Source: Sternotherus odoratus (Eukaryota; Chordata; Testudines; Kinosternidae). Taken from it: a DNA stretch of 64,000 nt. Positions 36,148 through 48,600 of this stretch are shown here, piece after piece. Positions within the stretch are counted from its first letter, which is position 1; every line of letters starts with the position of its first letter. The notes below the pieces were generated by a model. The model worked only from the letters and a program-made list of their open reading frames with translations. It did not search any database and was not told where the DNA came from. The stretch covers positions 76,443,892 through 76,507,891 of the forward strand of contig JAVMKO010000001.1 in NCBI GenBank assembly GCA_032164245.1. The letters run 5' to 3'. The position numbers were made by a program, and so were the translations under genes.

Positions 36148-36796
36148 CAGGGGTGGGTGAACTTTTTGGCACGGGGGTTGCATGGGGGGGTTCAAAATTT
36201 TATGGAAGGCCGGATAGGGAAGGCTGTGCCACCCTGAACAGCCTGGCCCTGGCCCCCTCCCACTTCCCATCCCCTGACTGTCCCCCTTAACTCCCAACCC
36301 ATCCAACCCCCCCTTGCTTCTTGTTCCCTGATCACACCCCCCCCCCCCAGCATCCCACCCCCTATCTAAGCCCACCTGCTCCTTGTCCCTGACCGCCCCC
36401 TCTGGGGTCCGCCTTGCCCCAATCACCCCCCCCCCAGGACCCCACCCTCTATCCAACCCTCCTGCTCCCCACCCCTTACAGGCCCCCTGGGACTCCCTAT
36501 CCATCCCACCTGTTCTCCATCCCCTGACTCTGGAGACCCTCTGGCCCTTATCCAACCCCCCAGCCCTGGCCCCCTTACCACACTGCTCAGAACAGTGTGT
36601 TTGTCCAGGAGCCAGACACCCTGCCACGCGGATCTGCCAGAGTGCATAGCCCCACCCACCCCGAGCGCTGCTTGCATGGCACGCTGAGGCTGTGGGGGAG
36701 AGGGAGAAGCTTGCCTCCCGCACCAGGAGCTCGGGGGCCCAATAGGATGAGCCCATGGGCCGGATGTGGCCCGAGGCCGTAGTTTGTCCACCCCTG
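36148..36796. mobile_element. hAT non-autonomous element with target duplication
   Basis: The left end is CAGGGGTGGGTGAACTTTTT and the reverse complement of the right end is CAGGGGTGGACAAACTACGG. Flanks GTCTACAG (36140-36147) and GTCTACAC (36797-36804) match at 7 of 8. The interior is C/G-rich with several poly-C runs. The long minus-strand frames here are compositional. Confidence 0.85.
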
Positions 36797-37240
36797 GTCT
36801 ACACTGTATGCACCCTATTCCCATTGTAGCATTTTGGTGGTCTTGCTATGTAACAAGAGAGCCACTTCCAGCTCCCGTTGGAAATACAGAAAGTAGCATT
36901 GATGGCAATGTTCTCTGCAAAGAGTTTGCCAAGAAAGGATAAGGACAAAGTTGTTAGCTGCCCTCTCCCACCAGGTGCAAAGTACACAACAGATGTGCAG
37001 CAATTCTGAGTGTCCTCTTACTGCACCTATCCCTGCAGTGGCTGAGTGTTGCATGGATACATACTTCAATATTATTTCTATTATAATATGTGGATACCTC
37101 ATAGGGGCTTATAAATTACCCCACTCTGTATACAGTATTTTCAGAGCTTGTATTAGAAGGTATGTTGTGTTGTGTACGGTGGTGAGTTGGAAGGTATGGC
37201 ATATTGTGTGCAGTGGGGTATTGGAAGGTATGCTATACTG

Positions 37241-37538
37241 CCCAAACTGTTTCACGGAATGCTGGTGTTCCGCACGATATGAATAGGTGTTCCATGAAAG
37301 AATCGTAATTTTAAAAAAGGGTCTTCATTTTTTTTTTAATTTTAAATTTGGCATATTTGAAGCGTAGTTTACAAGTCTTTTTGAATGACTATAATGAATA
37401 AAATAAAATATATTTGAGCATAAATAATGCAATTTTAAATTTGAAAACCAAACTACTACAAAATAATATTATAAGAGTCCTGTAAATATATACCAGGCTA
37501 AAATGTGTTCCGTAGCCAAAAAAGTTTGGGAAACGCTG
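37241..37538. mobile_element. hAT non-autonomous element, AT-rich
   Basis: The right end, read on the minus strand, is CAGCGTTTCCCAAACTTTTT. The left side starts CCCAAACTGTTTCACGG and seems to have lost its first bases. CTATACTG lies on both sides (37233-37240 and 37539-37546). Confidence 0.75.
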
Positions 37539-37849
37539 CTATACTGTATTGTATACAGTGAGGTATTGAAAGGTATGGCATATTGTTGCACTTTGAAAGC
37601 CAGAGGTATAATTAATCTGTTGTAATTCCACTGATTCCAGTGAAATTACACGGCGTGGGGAAGATGGGTGTAAATTTGGCTTGGTAGATTTGATTCTTTT
37701 TCTGTACTGCTGCAAAAATATCTTATGGTTTACATTGTTCTAGAAATCCTCAGCAAACTTAGTTAGTTATTGTTTGTTCCTTGAACGTTAGTGTAACAAA
37801 AACTAAAATGAAAAGAGAAACTTAAGGCTTAAGCCATAAAGCACAAAGG

Positions 37850-37925
37850 TCAAATATATAATTAAATATATAAATATATTTATATATATAATTAATATAT
37901 ATATAATTAAATATATAAATAAACC
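37850..37925. repeat. AT dinucleotide-like run
   Basis: About 75 bases of near-pure TATA/AATATA sequence. Confidence 0.85.
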
Positions 37926-39259
37926 TGGTGGAGAGATGTAATAGATCTGCTCTGTTCCCAAAGCCAAACAGAAAGTAGCAGGTCAGTGGTCTAAGATCAC
38001 ACCATTATCTGTCCCTGCTATTACAGACCTAAAGGGATAGCTTTCTACATCTACAGCACAGAGTGAACTTGAAACAGCCAAAGGAATCTCCGTAGTGGCA
38101 ATGATGGTTCTGCTACCTTCTGCATCTGCCATCAACTGTGCTGGTACCCACTGCGTGGCATAAGGGAAAGCAAAGGCTTCTCGGAGGCAAGGAGAAGACC
38201 GAGCATGTGAGGGAAGGGGAGGAGGCAGAGCTAGGCTCTGATATATCCAGTTCTCAGCTGGTTTAAGGTCCTTGGGGGGATCTTTCAATTTGGGCACAGT
38301 GAAGAATTAAGTCCAAATCTCTGAAATAGACCAGAGTAATTGATCACTGAATAAGCATCTTGGCCTAGTATCCCCATTTACATAGCTATTGTTACAGGAA
38401 AACCGTCTCTTACATTTTAGCCCATGGTTGGTCTTTTTAAATAAGTAATATAGAAGGAAAGATGGATTGGTTGTCTTACTGGTTTGGTGGGGATATAGCA
38501 GCTCAAGGGCATAAAATTCTTATTCAGTTAAGCCGAGTTCAAAGCCAGCTAAATAGCAAATCAATGACACATTTTTGTGCGCCATCTGAGCAAGACCTTG
38601 CTAATTTGCTTCTAAGTCCCCATTCTGTTGTCTAATTTGCACCACCATAACCGTTAAATGGTGCCTCCTTTCTATCAGCAGTTACTAGTAGCCTATGTAC
38701 TAATGCATCTGACACTGGCTTGGGTGCTGTACTGATGCAAGCAGGGGAGGACAAGAAGCACCCCATTGTCGTCTTAAGTAAAAAACTGCCCCCTGCCCCG
38801 AACAGACTTGCTCTGTCATAGAAAAGGAGTGCTATGCCATAGTGTTAAACAACTAAAGCCTTTAATTAACTAAAGCCTTTAACTACCTCTTTAATAGAAA
38901 GTTCAAGATTCTAACAGGCTATTCAACCTTTATATGGCTAAACAGAACTAAGGGCACAATTTCCAAACTGCTACTCTGGAGCCTAATCCTGCAAGAGTTT
39001 GACAAGGAGATTGGCAAATAAAGGGGAGGAGAACATGGTAGCAGATGACCTGTCTAGGAAAGAAGAAATTGGGTTCACTGCCTACACATTAGACAGTGAC
39101 TAATCCTCTGGCAGTAATCTAAGGGGGGAGGTGTGACACTGCACCCCCATATTCTTCACAGTGATAGGATTATGGCATAATTATGATGTATTGTGTACAA
39201 GATGGGTCATGTAAGATGTTATAGAGACTGACTTCATTCTTATCTCGCTGATTTTAGCT

Positions 39260-40103
39260 TGCAGTAGTAGGGAGTCCTGGTGCAACAGATGAAGAATGCA
39301 GAGCACACAATCCTCACTCTGAAAGCTAGATCCATGCTGGAGAGGACCCCGAAGGATGCTATCTGCTGCCAATACGTGGAAAACCTGAAACGGAAGCCAG
39401 GGCAAGGTGTTTGAGGGGATGTGCTAGTGGGATGGCAGCAACAACTTCCCCACCCCCACCCCCCAGGGCAGCTTCACCTGATTTGCTGACTGGAGCTTCA
39501 TCCACAAGGCCCGGCTTGACTGTATTCCACTGAATGGAACGGTCCACCATGGAAATCGGGACAAGCAATGCAGGAAGTGCTGCTATGCCACCGACACCCT
39601 ACCCCACATCCTGTGTAGCTGCAAGCCCCATTCCAAAGTTTGGCAGCTGCGACACAATGCCATCCAAGATCGCCTAGTCGGAGCTATTCCGCCATCCATA
39701 GGGAAGGTGACCATGAACTCCAGCATCCCCGGAACTGACACCCAGCTGAGACCAGACATTGTCATCACCAAAGAGGACCAGAAGACGATCATGATGGTGG
39801 ATGTCATGGTGACTTTTGAGAGCAGGACCCTGGCCTTCCATTACAACCGAGCTCGAAAGATGGAGAAATAAGCCCCTCTGGCCGAAACCTTGGGAGCTAA
39901 GGGGTACTAGGTGCAGACAAGTGCTGATCGTCGGAGGCCTGGGTGCATGGGACCCCAGTAACGAGCGAGTGTTGAGATAATGTAGAATTGGCCAGCGCTA
40001 CACTCGGCTGATGCAGCAAATCATGGTGTTGGATGCCCTTTGGTGGTCAAGGGATACGCACATGGAACACATCACCAGACATCAGCAATACCAAGAGGGA
40101 TGA
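39260..40103 (+). pseudogene. R2-like LINE C-terminus: zinc knuckle and restriction-like endonuclease
   Basis: This is the C-terminal end of a LINE polyprotein of the R2/R4/NeSL type, whose restriction-like endonuclease nicks the target for target-primed reverse transcription. The clearest open part is 39491-39871. It reads 'WSFIHKARLDCIPLNGTVHHG', then a CCHC knuckle (CRKC...H...C), then the PD-(D/E)XK-type core 'LRPDIVI...IMMVDVMVTFESR' and 'NRARKMEK', where a TAA (39869) interrupts. After it 'APLAETLGAKGY', and in another frame 'VGGLGAWDPSNERVL' and 'WWSRDTHMEHITRHQQY', continue to a stop at 40101. The RT domain is absent (5'-truncated). The element abuts the cut end of the gypsy 3' LTR. 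Stops and one frameshift make it dead. Confidence 0.85.
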
Positions 40104-40305
40104 GCTGGAGTGCTGATGAGAAGCATAGTTGGAAAAGTAACTGAAATATTTCCTTGATGGACAACCTTCCCTAAATTCTCAATTACTGAGGGACAGTCTT
40201 CACTCATTGATATATTTGCTTTCCACAGTCAACTCTCTGTATAACTTTTCATGGTGATGTACCCAAATACTTGGATTTTAATATCTAAACTGTATGGTTT
40301 AGATA

Positions 40306-41852
40306 TTAGTGGTGGTGGATTTAGAGTTAGTAGGCCCTGTGCTCAGCTTCATTTTGGGGGGCCCTCCTTGAGACCCAGCCAAGAAAAAGAACATTCTCTC
40401 CCCCCCGCCCCCCTGTTTTTCATTCTTCTTTCTTCATCCTCCTCCTATAAGTAATTGGAAGTAAATGAAAATTAAGTGAAGTACCTTGACTGGTTTTCTA
40501 GTCTAACTTATTTTTCAACAGACCACTTGAAAATCACTGAGGGGCTCGGCGTACCACTTACCGTATTTTTCGCCCTATAGGACGCTCCGGCCTATAAGAC
40601 GCCCCCGAGTTTTTAAAATAAAAAAGCCGGACACAAAAAAAAAAAAAAAAAAAAAAAAAACAACCCACCACCACAACAAAAAGCCCCTCGCTCTCCCGTC
40701 AGCCCGCCGCTCTCCCGTCCCCGCCGCGCGGGCGGGCTGCTGGGAGCGCGCCGCTCTCCCGTCCCCGCCGCGCGGGCGGGCGCTCCCAGGGGCCCCGGGG
40801 CCCGAGCTGCTCCCGTTCCCCGCCGGCCCCGAATACATGCGGGTGGGCTCGGGGGGGAAACCCCGCCCCGCCCGCCGGGCCACCTGCAGCCGCCCCAGCT
40901 CCCTGGTGAGGTCATATATTCGGCATATAAGACGCCCCCCCTAATTTTGCGAATATTTTTGGGGGTTAAAAAGGCATCTTATATGCCGAAAAATACGGTA
41001 ATGATCTTTCCAAGTATTGTTTATATCATTAGCTGACTATTGTAAAGTGCTTTGGATAAGAGAGCTTTATAAAAAAAATTAAAGTGTTGGGGTGCGGGGT
41101 CTGTCTAGGATGTATGGTGTAGGAGGAGGCTCAGGGCTGGGGGTGCAGAGTCCAGGAGGAAGCTAAGGTACAGGAGCAGGCTGGAGGTTGGGGTGCAGAG
41201 TCTGGCCAGGAGTTAGGGTGTGGGAGGGGGCTCAGGACTGGGACAGGGTTGGGGTGTGGAGCGCTTACCTGGGGCAGTTCCCGTTTGGTATGAGGGGTGC
41301 AGGTGTGGATGTGACGGTGGGGGGGGGGCAGGAGTCAGGGTGGGCAGGGGGCTGGAGATGTGGGGGGGTACAGGAGTCAGGGCTGGGGGCATGGGGGTGC
41401 TCCCATCCCCTTGCCTGAGCGGCTCACAGCAGGAGGGTGGCGGGGGGGAGGGTATTTGTAGGGGGAGTGTGGTGGCCAAGTCTTTGATCCACCCTTCTCT
41501 GATTCCACCACCTTCCCCAAGGCCCTGCCCCCACCTCTTTTCCACCTCCCCCCCTGTGCATGCTGTGGCTCGCTCCTCCTCCTCCTCCCTCCTGGAATGA
41601 CCTGAGCGACGGCAAACAACTGTTTGGTGGCATGGGAAGCGCTGGGAGGGAGAGGGGAGCGGGAATGCCACACATTCAGGGCAAGAGGCAAGGGAGAGGG
41701 GAGCTTGGCTGCAGGTGGGGGCAGAGCCCGCAGTAGGGGCCCTAGGAGCCAGCAGGACCAAGCTTCTGTGGCTGCCCGGCCCTGGGACCCACCCGTCGAT
41801 GGGGAGCCCCGTGCCAGGGCACTCTGTGTTTCACTGTAAATCTGCCTCTGCA
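40306..41852. mobile_element. hAT-like element, GC-rich, carrying a nested element
   Basis: The left end 'gtggtggatttagagttagt' and the right end (reverse complement CAGAGGCAGATTTACAGTG) resemble paired termini of one family. No convincing target duplication was found. The interior is G-rich and non-coding. The 40561-40998 element is inserted in it. Confidence 0.55.
40561..40998. mobile_element. MITE with near-perfect terminal inverted repeats
   Basis: The left end CCGTATTTTTCGCCCTATAG and right end CCGAAAAATACGG are inverted copies, flanked by TA on both sides. The inner stretches 'cctataagacgcccccgag' and 'catataagacgccccccct' are also related. An A run (about 24) and a GC-rich core follow. 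TA flanks suit a Tc1/mariner-type element. No transposase. Confidence 0.8.
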
Positions 41853-44800
41853 GCAGAGAGCAAATCTGCTCTTTTGAGAAAAAGGGGCTTGTTTATATTC
41901 TGATACCTACACCACTTTACACATTCAGAGTTATTTTGGCTCCCCTTTGAGATCACATTTCCAGGTGTCAGAGTGGAGACCCTGAGTCTTTATGAGGACA
42001 ATACTAAACCCAGCTGTCTAAATGTGTTGGGTAATTACTTCAGCTGTGTGAAATTCACTCTGCAGAGTCAAATGGTTCTGGTATATTTTGCCTCTTGTCC
42101 AAAACTGTTCTGTAGCATTGCTGTGCACCTTTAGATTTTTTATCTTTCATCCCAAGGTTGGTTGCATGTCAATGGTGAGAAAAAATTATTCCTGTGTAGT
42201 GTGAAATACTTGGGATCCTTCCGGATGACAGGTACTGTAAAGATCAAAGTAATCCTTGCTTAGAGATGTAGTAGAAATTAACCTTTCCTACATATCGGCA
42301 CCTTGCTACATATGTAATTTTTCAGTTTTTCCCCTGGTGTTGTAGGAAGAAACAGATGCAAAATGGGAACACCATGGACATAGACCCTGCTGCAACCTCT
42401 TGTTATGCCTCACTCGCTGCTTGTGGAAACACACCTGCCGATGTTGGGATGCTTTGGAATTTGCACCATCCTGTGGCAATGCTTTACCAATGCAACTCTC
42501 ATCTGATAGGTTACTGTTTGGCCAAGGTAGAGGCCTGATAGTTTCCGATTACATTTGCTTCATCCTGCTTGTAACTGTTTCTTTATCTTTCTTTGCGCCT
42601 CACCCCAACACACCCTCTAAGCCCAAAGGAAAAGCGCTGAAAGGTCAGAGTTCACTGAAGAGACGGATCATTTGAGAGCATAGGCTGTTTGTACAATGCT
42701 TAGGTGATCATTTTTGAGATCTTGGAAAGTGCAAATAACTTACTTGCCTCTAAAAGTCTAAATATGAATTCTACTTCCTGGGTCTCTCTCCATACTACCT
42801 GAAAAGAATAATATATAATTTTCATGGTATGCTCTATTTTCCCCATTGTGGCCATGGGCTTGTGGGAGAGAAGCTTATCCAAATGCAAACTCAGTTATGT
42901 GACACAAAGCTGGTATAATGTTTTACTACAGATACAAAAACAAGTAGTGCTAGCCATAATGTTAAACAGTTTGGCAATCTTTCACCAAAGGTGTTCCTGC
43001 CATGGGTCATACGAAAGCCATGCAGCCAGACATGAAAGGCTTCACTCATGCTGTGGAATAAGTCCACAGGAAATAAAGTTCTCTCCCTGCCGTTTTTAGA
43101 TCTGAGGTTTTTCCCGTAACCTTTTCTTCACAGTAATTAGGGTATCTGTAAATGTGTATATTGATATTAATTCACCTAGATAATGATAACTTTATATGGC
43201 TTGCCTCCCAAAGATATGTGGGGAAGTAATAGTATCTTCATTTTACAGCTGGAGAACTGAAGTTAAGAAAAACAGAGCTGAGAATTGAAACCAGATCTCC
43301 AATATCCCAGTCAGCAACTTGACGACAACACCATCCTTTGGCCCCGGTTTGTGGTAGTTACCTGCCACCTGGCACCCTTTTAAAAATGAACTGCAGACCT
43401 TAAACTGTTTTTATGGTCTCAAATAATTCACATCCTATACATAAATCTTAAATTACAAACCTATTAACGTTTTTAAACAAAGGAGTTGAAAAGGAGTTCC
43501 TGCTTTACGTCCTTGCCAGGGCTTGAGTTCGGGGTTCTTTGTACGTTGTTCTTCTGTCCCCCTCCCAATGCAGCAGCAGCCACTGGTGAGATGACAAGAA
43601 CCTCAAAACCCAAACCACTGTTTTCAAGTACCAGTCCCTTCTGTGCATCTGTATCTGTCTTTGTCTAAGTCAGGTGTATCAGGGATGGTATATCTTATTT
43701 TGCCCTGGAGAAAATAGAACCCTTCACTTGGGTTGTAGCAGGTAAATAAAGGAGGAATTTATTTATAATGTCCCAACATGTTTAACTTGAGTCTGTGTGT
43801 AACCTCTGTGATGCATTTGGGATCATAAATAGTTTTCACAAGTTTTGCTCCTTTCCTCTAACACTTAAAACTGCAGTGGAACACGCTTGCTTGTAATCTA
43901 ATCCCCACAAAAATGCCTGGTGCTCTTTCCTGTTTTTTTTACCCACAGACAAGCATCCGAACCCATCTCTTACCCTTCCCAGCCCCTCGCTTCACTCCCT
44001 GCAGTTTGCCCAGCTGCAATCATCCTGTCACCAAGTTCTTCCAGTCTCCAGGTACCCTAAGGCTTGGTTACTTCCCTTGTTTTCCCTTTCCAGAGTTATC
44101 TTAAACTTCTACTCACTTCCATTTTGATCTGAAGCGTAAATAATCAAGTGCTAATGCTAATGCTAGGTGTGAGAACTGGAATGAGCCTGATCTCTGGAAA
44201 AAAAAACACTTCATCACTCTCCTCTCCTGAGTAACTCATGTTAGGTGTCTGAGTGCCGAGAACAGACACGGATTCAGTGGGCAGGGCACTGAAGCAAAGA
44301 CAGTCTAGTCAGTTTAGGTGCAGTTTAGCTTCTGGGTATTGGGAGCTCAGTCTACTGCTGAGTGGATGCGATCTGTGAACGAAACAGTGGAATGTGGGAG
44401 AAACGTCAAGTTCTGGTTTTATTTTGTTTTTGTTTTTATCCCATGGTTGTGCCCCTGGACATGATAGAAGCTTCTCTTCTACCACTTTAAGAGTCCAAGC
44501 ACTGTAGATTTGTTCAGTGCCTGGGAATTGCACCCAAGATGGGTTAATATAAATGCCACACAACTACCCCTAATAGTGCATTTATAATCAGGCTCCATAT
44601 CTGAATACCCACTCCCTTGACAGGGCCTCTGTGTTATGAAATATTCCGCTCTGGTTTTACAAGTGAGAGGAGACATTCACTTTAATTGTGTTTATTACAA
44701 TCAGGTGATATCTGCAGTCATACTTAAGCAGAAGGACACATGCTGTTAAATATAATAACTAATGATTTCACCACTTCCTTTAAGTACAAGGAAAAACAAT

Positions 44801-45487
44801 CAGGCAGACACAGGGTCATTTACTGCTGAAGAGAGGCTGAGGCATCATGATGGAACAGGAACGCTGACAAGGAAGAGGGGAAGGACTATGGAGGAATTTA
44901 CACCAAAGTCAAACCTGCCAGGACTCACTCAGCTGAAGAAAGAGAGACTCTCTCAACTGGATTAATTTTAAGGCATTGTTCGCATAGTATACAAGCTAAT
45001 ATGTGTGATACCACTGCCCTCTAGTGGACATATTAAGTGTTAAACTCTAATGCTAAGGCCTTATTCTTCATTTGAGGTCTGCCTTCGCTTACCACCGGCA
45101 AGGGGTGGATGGCCTTGTTTGGCTTGATGATGACTATCACCCCATACTTCTGGAAATTTCACCATCCTTGCACATGCCAATGTGGTGACTTCTCTCATGG
45201 TTTCTTGGTAGTTAATTGCTCTCACAGCTGGAGCCTGCCACTCAGTATTTCACAAGCAGAGCAGTTGGAGAAAGGGGCACCTCTCATATCACTCAAAAAA
45301 TGACCTTTCTATTCTAGTAGCAGGTGAAGTGATGAGTCTTCCACCCAGAAGCATCTACCTTAAAATGTATTACATGCGCTTTCAAGATTATTGCTAACTT
45401 ACATACATATAGACAGAAGAATCAAACTGGGACATCTCTAGGTGCAAAGTGCTTTAAGATTTGTTGGTTGCCTTTGATATATGTGTT
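41853..45487. other. Intergenic, nothing recognised
   Basis: Low-complexity-free, non-coding DNA downstream of the globin gene. Short frames have no recognised similarity. No repeat family was identified. Confidence 0.4.
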
Positions 45488-45493
45488 TTTATT
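45488..45493 (-). terminator. GbE: Globin poly(A) signal (AATAAA)
   Basis: TTTATT on the + strand reads AATAAA on the globin strand, about 150 bases after the stop codon. A position like this fits a compact globin 3' UTR. Confidence 0.6.
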
Positions 45494-45644
45494 TTCCTAT
45501 ATGTATTTATGTTCCTATATTCATGTTGTTAGCTTTTCCTGTTTTTTCTTCACTTTCAACTGTGGCAGGAAGTTCAAAGTCAGTGATTCTTTGCTGGGTC
45601 TTGATGCTGGTGAGAGGTTTTAGGAGCCCAGAGGTGGCACTTCC

Positions 45645-48600
45645 TCACCAGCCAGCTTCTTTGTAGGCATTGTTCAGGCGAGAGCAGATTTCATTGGTCA
45701 CCTTCTCAAAGGAAGCCTTGCAGTCTCCACCATATTTCTCCTCCATCAGTTGTAAGATAATGTCACAGATTATCTAAAGGAGAAGGGGGAGCGGGAGGGA
45801 AAGAAGCAGACCATGTGAACTCCCTCCATTCTATCTGTGAATAAGAATTGCTGTTTGTCCATTGAGTTCCTCCTAATCAGAAAAGGTTGCCTGACTCTTT
45901 TTGGAGGAGGGAAAGGGATACAGAAACAGCTTTGCAACGTGTGGCATTCAGAACTGGAAATGGGTAATGAAAATGAGCTGTAGTGTAAAACACCATTACC
46001 ACTCTTTGTGTAAATCTATCCCATATCTGATTAATTTTGGCCACACTTGTATATATAGTCACAAGAGCATATGAATTGCCATATAAGATAAATCAGCTGT
46101 CCATCTAGTCCATTATCCTGTCTGTGACCAGTATTAGGCCATGTGCACACTACCGCTTTAGTCGGTATAATTTATGTTGCTCAGGGGTGTGAAAAAACAC
46201 ACCTCTGAGCGACATACATTAGACCAAGAGAAGCACCGGTGTGGACAGCTATATCAAGAGAGTTTCTCCCACTGATCTAGCTATTGCTGCTGGTGGAGGT
46301 GGTTTTATTATGCCACCAGGAGAGCCTACTCCCATTGGCATGGAGTGGCTAGATGAGCAATCTTGCAGTGGCACATCTGCATCAGTACAGCTGTGCCACT
46401 GTAAGCTCTCTAGTGTTGACATGGTCCTAGATGTTTCAGCATAAATTGCAAGAAACCATGTACTGAACAATTATTTATTAGCCTGCCCGTAAGGTAAGCT
46501 TTCTCCTGATCCTCCTCATTTACTAGGTATCTTATGCTCTAAAACAGAGGGTCACTATCTCTTAAATATATATGTAATGTTGTTACAAAACTAACCTACT
46601 TCCTAGGCAAGGCTTGAGATTTAATTAATGCTACCAGAATGCTTTGAAGGTTAAACATTCTCTGTACATTCTATACAGTACTATACTACAAGCCTGGGTA
46701 ATGTGATGCAAGGGGATGTAGGGATGGGGGAAAGGACACTACTGGCAGCACATTTGTCGGTTCTAATTATGACCTTTCTGCATCGCCAAATGTATAAGCA
46801 TGATTGAAGCTGATTGACACCTGTCTCACAGGCAAGATGTGCATCCCCTTACATGTTGGTACATTTGAGGGGAGAAGTCTTCTGACTTACCCTAAAGTTC
46901 TTGGGGTCAACCTTGAGCTGTGTGGCATGTTTCTTGCCCAGTGGGTTCACTATCCCAAGGAAAGCATCAGTGCTGTCGAGGTGTTGGACCAAGTCATTGA
47001 TGGTGGTGAGGACCCTCTTGCCATGACTCCTGACCTGATCTGACTGTTCCATCTCTTCGGCTGAGCCCATCCCTTTAAAGTGGGTGAAGTAGGACTTGGT
47101 GTCTGGGTGTCCTGTAAACATTCTGCAATGGGTTGGAGAAGAAATAGGAGAAGAATACAAGACAGTTGAGCGACTTTTTGTTTTTCCTAATGAGTTGAGC
47201 ACTGAGGCATTGACACTGGGTTAGCTTCATGTTCAAGATCTTATCTCATGTACTTCCTTTACTTCTCTCCCTAACTATAGTCATCACTTGCTCCCTTTTC
47301 TGTGTCAGCTCTGGCCTTCATTCCCTTCTTTCCTAGCAAGTCAAAAGCAAATCCCTGCTAACTCCAGACCACTATCCTGGAGTAGTCTGCCATTCATCCA
47401 CCTCCAGGATTTTTTCTTGTTAATTATACCTTAAAACTTGCTCAGGCTGCTGCCAGCCAGAAACCCAGTGTCCACAATGATGCTTGCTAACATCACATGC
47501 TCACAGCCTACCTCTCATCTTCTCGTCCTAGCTAGTTTCAGTCATCATTTAACAAAAGTATGTAACAGAAAATGCCTCCAGAGTGTGAGGCCACGAGGCA
47601 CATTCACCTTCTGTACCTGGATTAAAATGCTACCTTGTCCAGTTTGCCCACTTAAATGGATGTTTTATCAAACAAACAAAAGCTGAAATCCATTGGAAAT
47701 CGGGAATTCAATCCCACCAGGGATGTTGCAAGAGCCCAAGAAGATGTAAATAAAGAATCCAAGTGGTAGGCTCTTCCCCTTATCGAAATACATGAATAGA
47801 TGGAGGGAACACCTAGCATAGACTTTGTTAGCCAACTCTTTATTCAGGGAAGGCCCAGACTGCAGTTTAATGCCTGCCTTCAGATGGTTAAGTGTTAGGT
47901 ACCACTGGCATCATTCACTCAAAAGATGGTTTTGGCTGAAGTCACCTGTGAAGGAAATGAGGCTTCTTTCTATAATCCCATCCAAAGTTTAGTGGCAACT
48001 TGGCAAATCATGTAAGAATGCAATATTTCCCTCACTGGACCAAACTATTAATTTATTTAATCTGGCCATAGAAAGTGCCAGCTAAGATTCCCTGAGCAGA
48101 AGGGCTTATGGTTTAAAGGGGTACACGTTAATACACTATTGAGCAATGAAATACAGAAATGGAGTAGAAGGTGGTCATTGTAATTGAAATGCCTCACAGA
48201 ATAGCTGAGGTCAGAGTGCAGATATATACATGAGAAGTGACTCTAAAAATGGTATTGTGTGGTTCTAGGTTTGCGACTCAGTGACTATTGTATCATTTTA
48301 TAGGTAAAGATTTTTTTTTATTTTCCTAAAACTTCCAGCCCTGCAAGTGTAGCCTGCTACAGTAAAGCCTGATAGTAAAGCCAGGACTCCTGACTTGGGT
48401 ATCATCGCTAGTAAAAACAAAAATAAAATCTGCAATCAGATGTTAGTCAGCAATTGTGCAGACAGTTCATGGAAAGGAATAGAATCCAGCTCCTTCTCCA
48501 CGAGCTGTTTGGGCTCAGTAGAGCTAACAATAATAAAAAGTGCTAAATCTTTTACAGTAAATACCACAGGGAACAAGTCTGTTGAATAAGACAGCGCCGT

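Larger units (their letters stand above)
34447..38690. mobile_element. 4.2-kb insertion inside the gypsy RNase H region
   Basis: The sequence TATGTACTGATGCA at 34434-34447 recurs as TATGTACTAATGCA at about 38694-38707, 13 of 14 identical, exactly where the RNase H reading breaks and resumes. This is a LINE-sized target duplication. The inserted DNA itself is a mixture of non-coding sequence and several hAT elements, and its founding element is not identified. Confidence 0.55.
32169..39236 (+). mobile_element. Degraded Ty3/gypsy-type LTR retrotransposon, split by insertion
   Basis: The 5' LTR begins TGTGACACTACACCCCATAT at 32169. The 3' LTR begins TGTGACACTGCACCCCCATA at 39132, right after a polypurine tract (AAGGGGGGAGG, 39121-39131), and is cut off after about 105 bases. 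Between them lie fragments in element order: a charged gag-like start (32597), a protease-like 'VGILEDIPADMLVGNDF' (33620), an RT/connection stretch ('QSFTGLA', 34200) and 'CHKDFDKIKALLSAKSVLASPDF' (34350). An RNase H fragment ('NASDTGLGAVLMQ', 38700) and a short 'NMVADDLSRKE' (39030) follow. Every gene is broken. Nothing between 34447 and 38690 belongs to it. Confidence 0.8.

Noticed and set aside
36142..36756. Long minus-strand frame between the LTR element and the globin
   Set aside because: It lies wholly inside a hAT element and its frame reflects C/G runs.
37983..38297. 104-codon minus-strand frame inside the gypsy insertion
   Set aside because: No recognised family and no splice context. 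It may be a fragment of an unknown element, so it is not called.
41213..41761. 182-codon proline-rich minus-strand frame
   Set aside because: It is inside a GC-rich repeat and has no domain or splice context.
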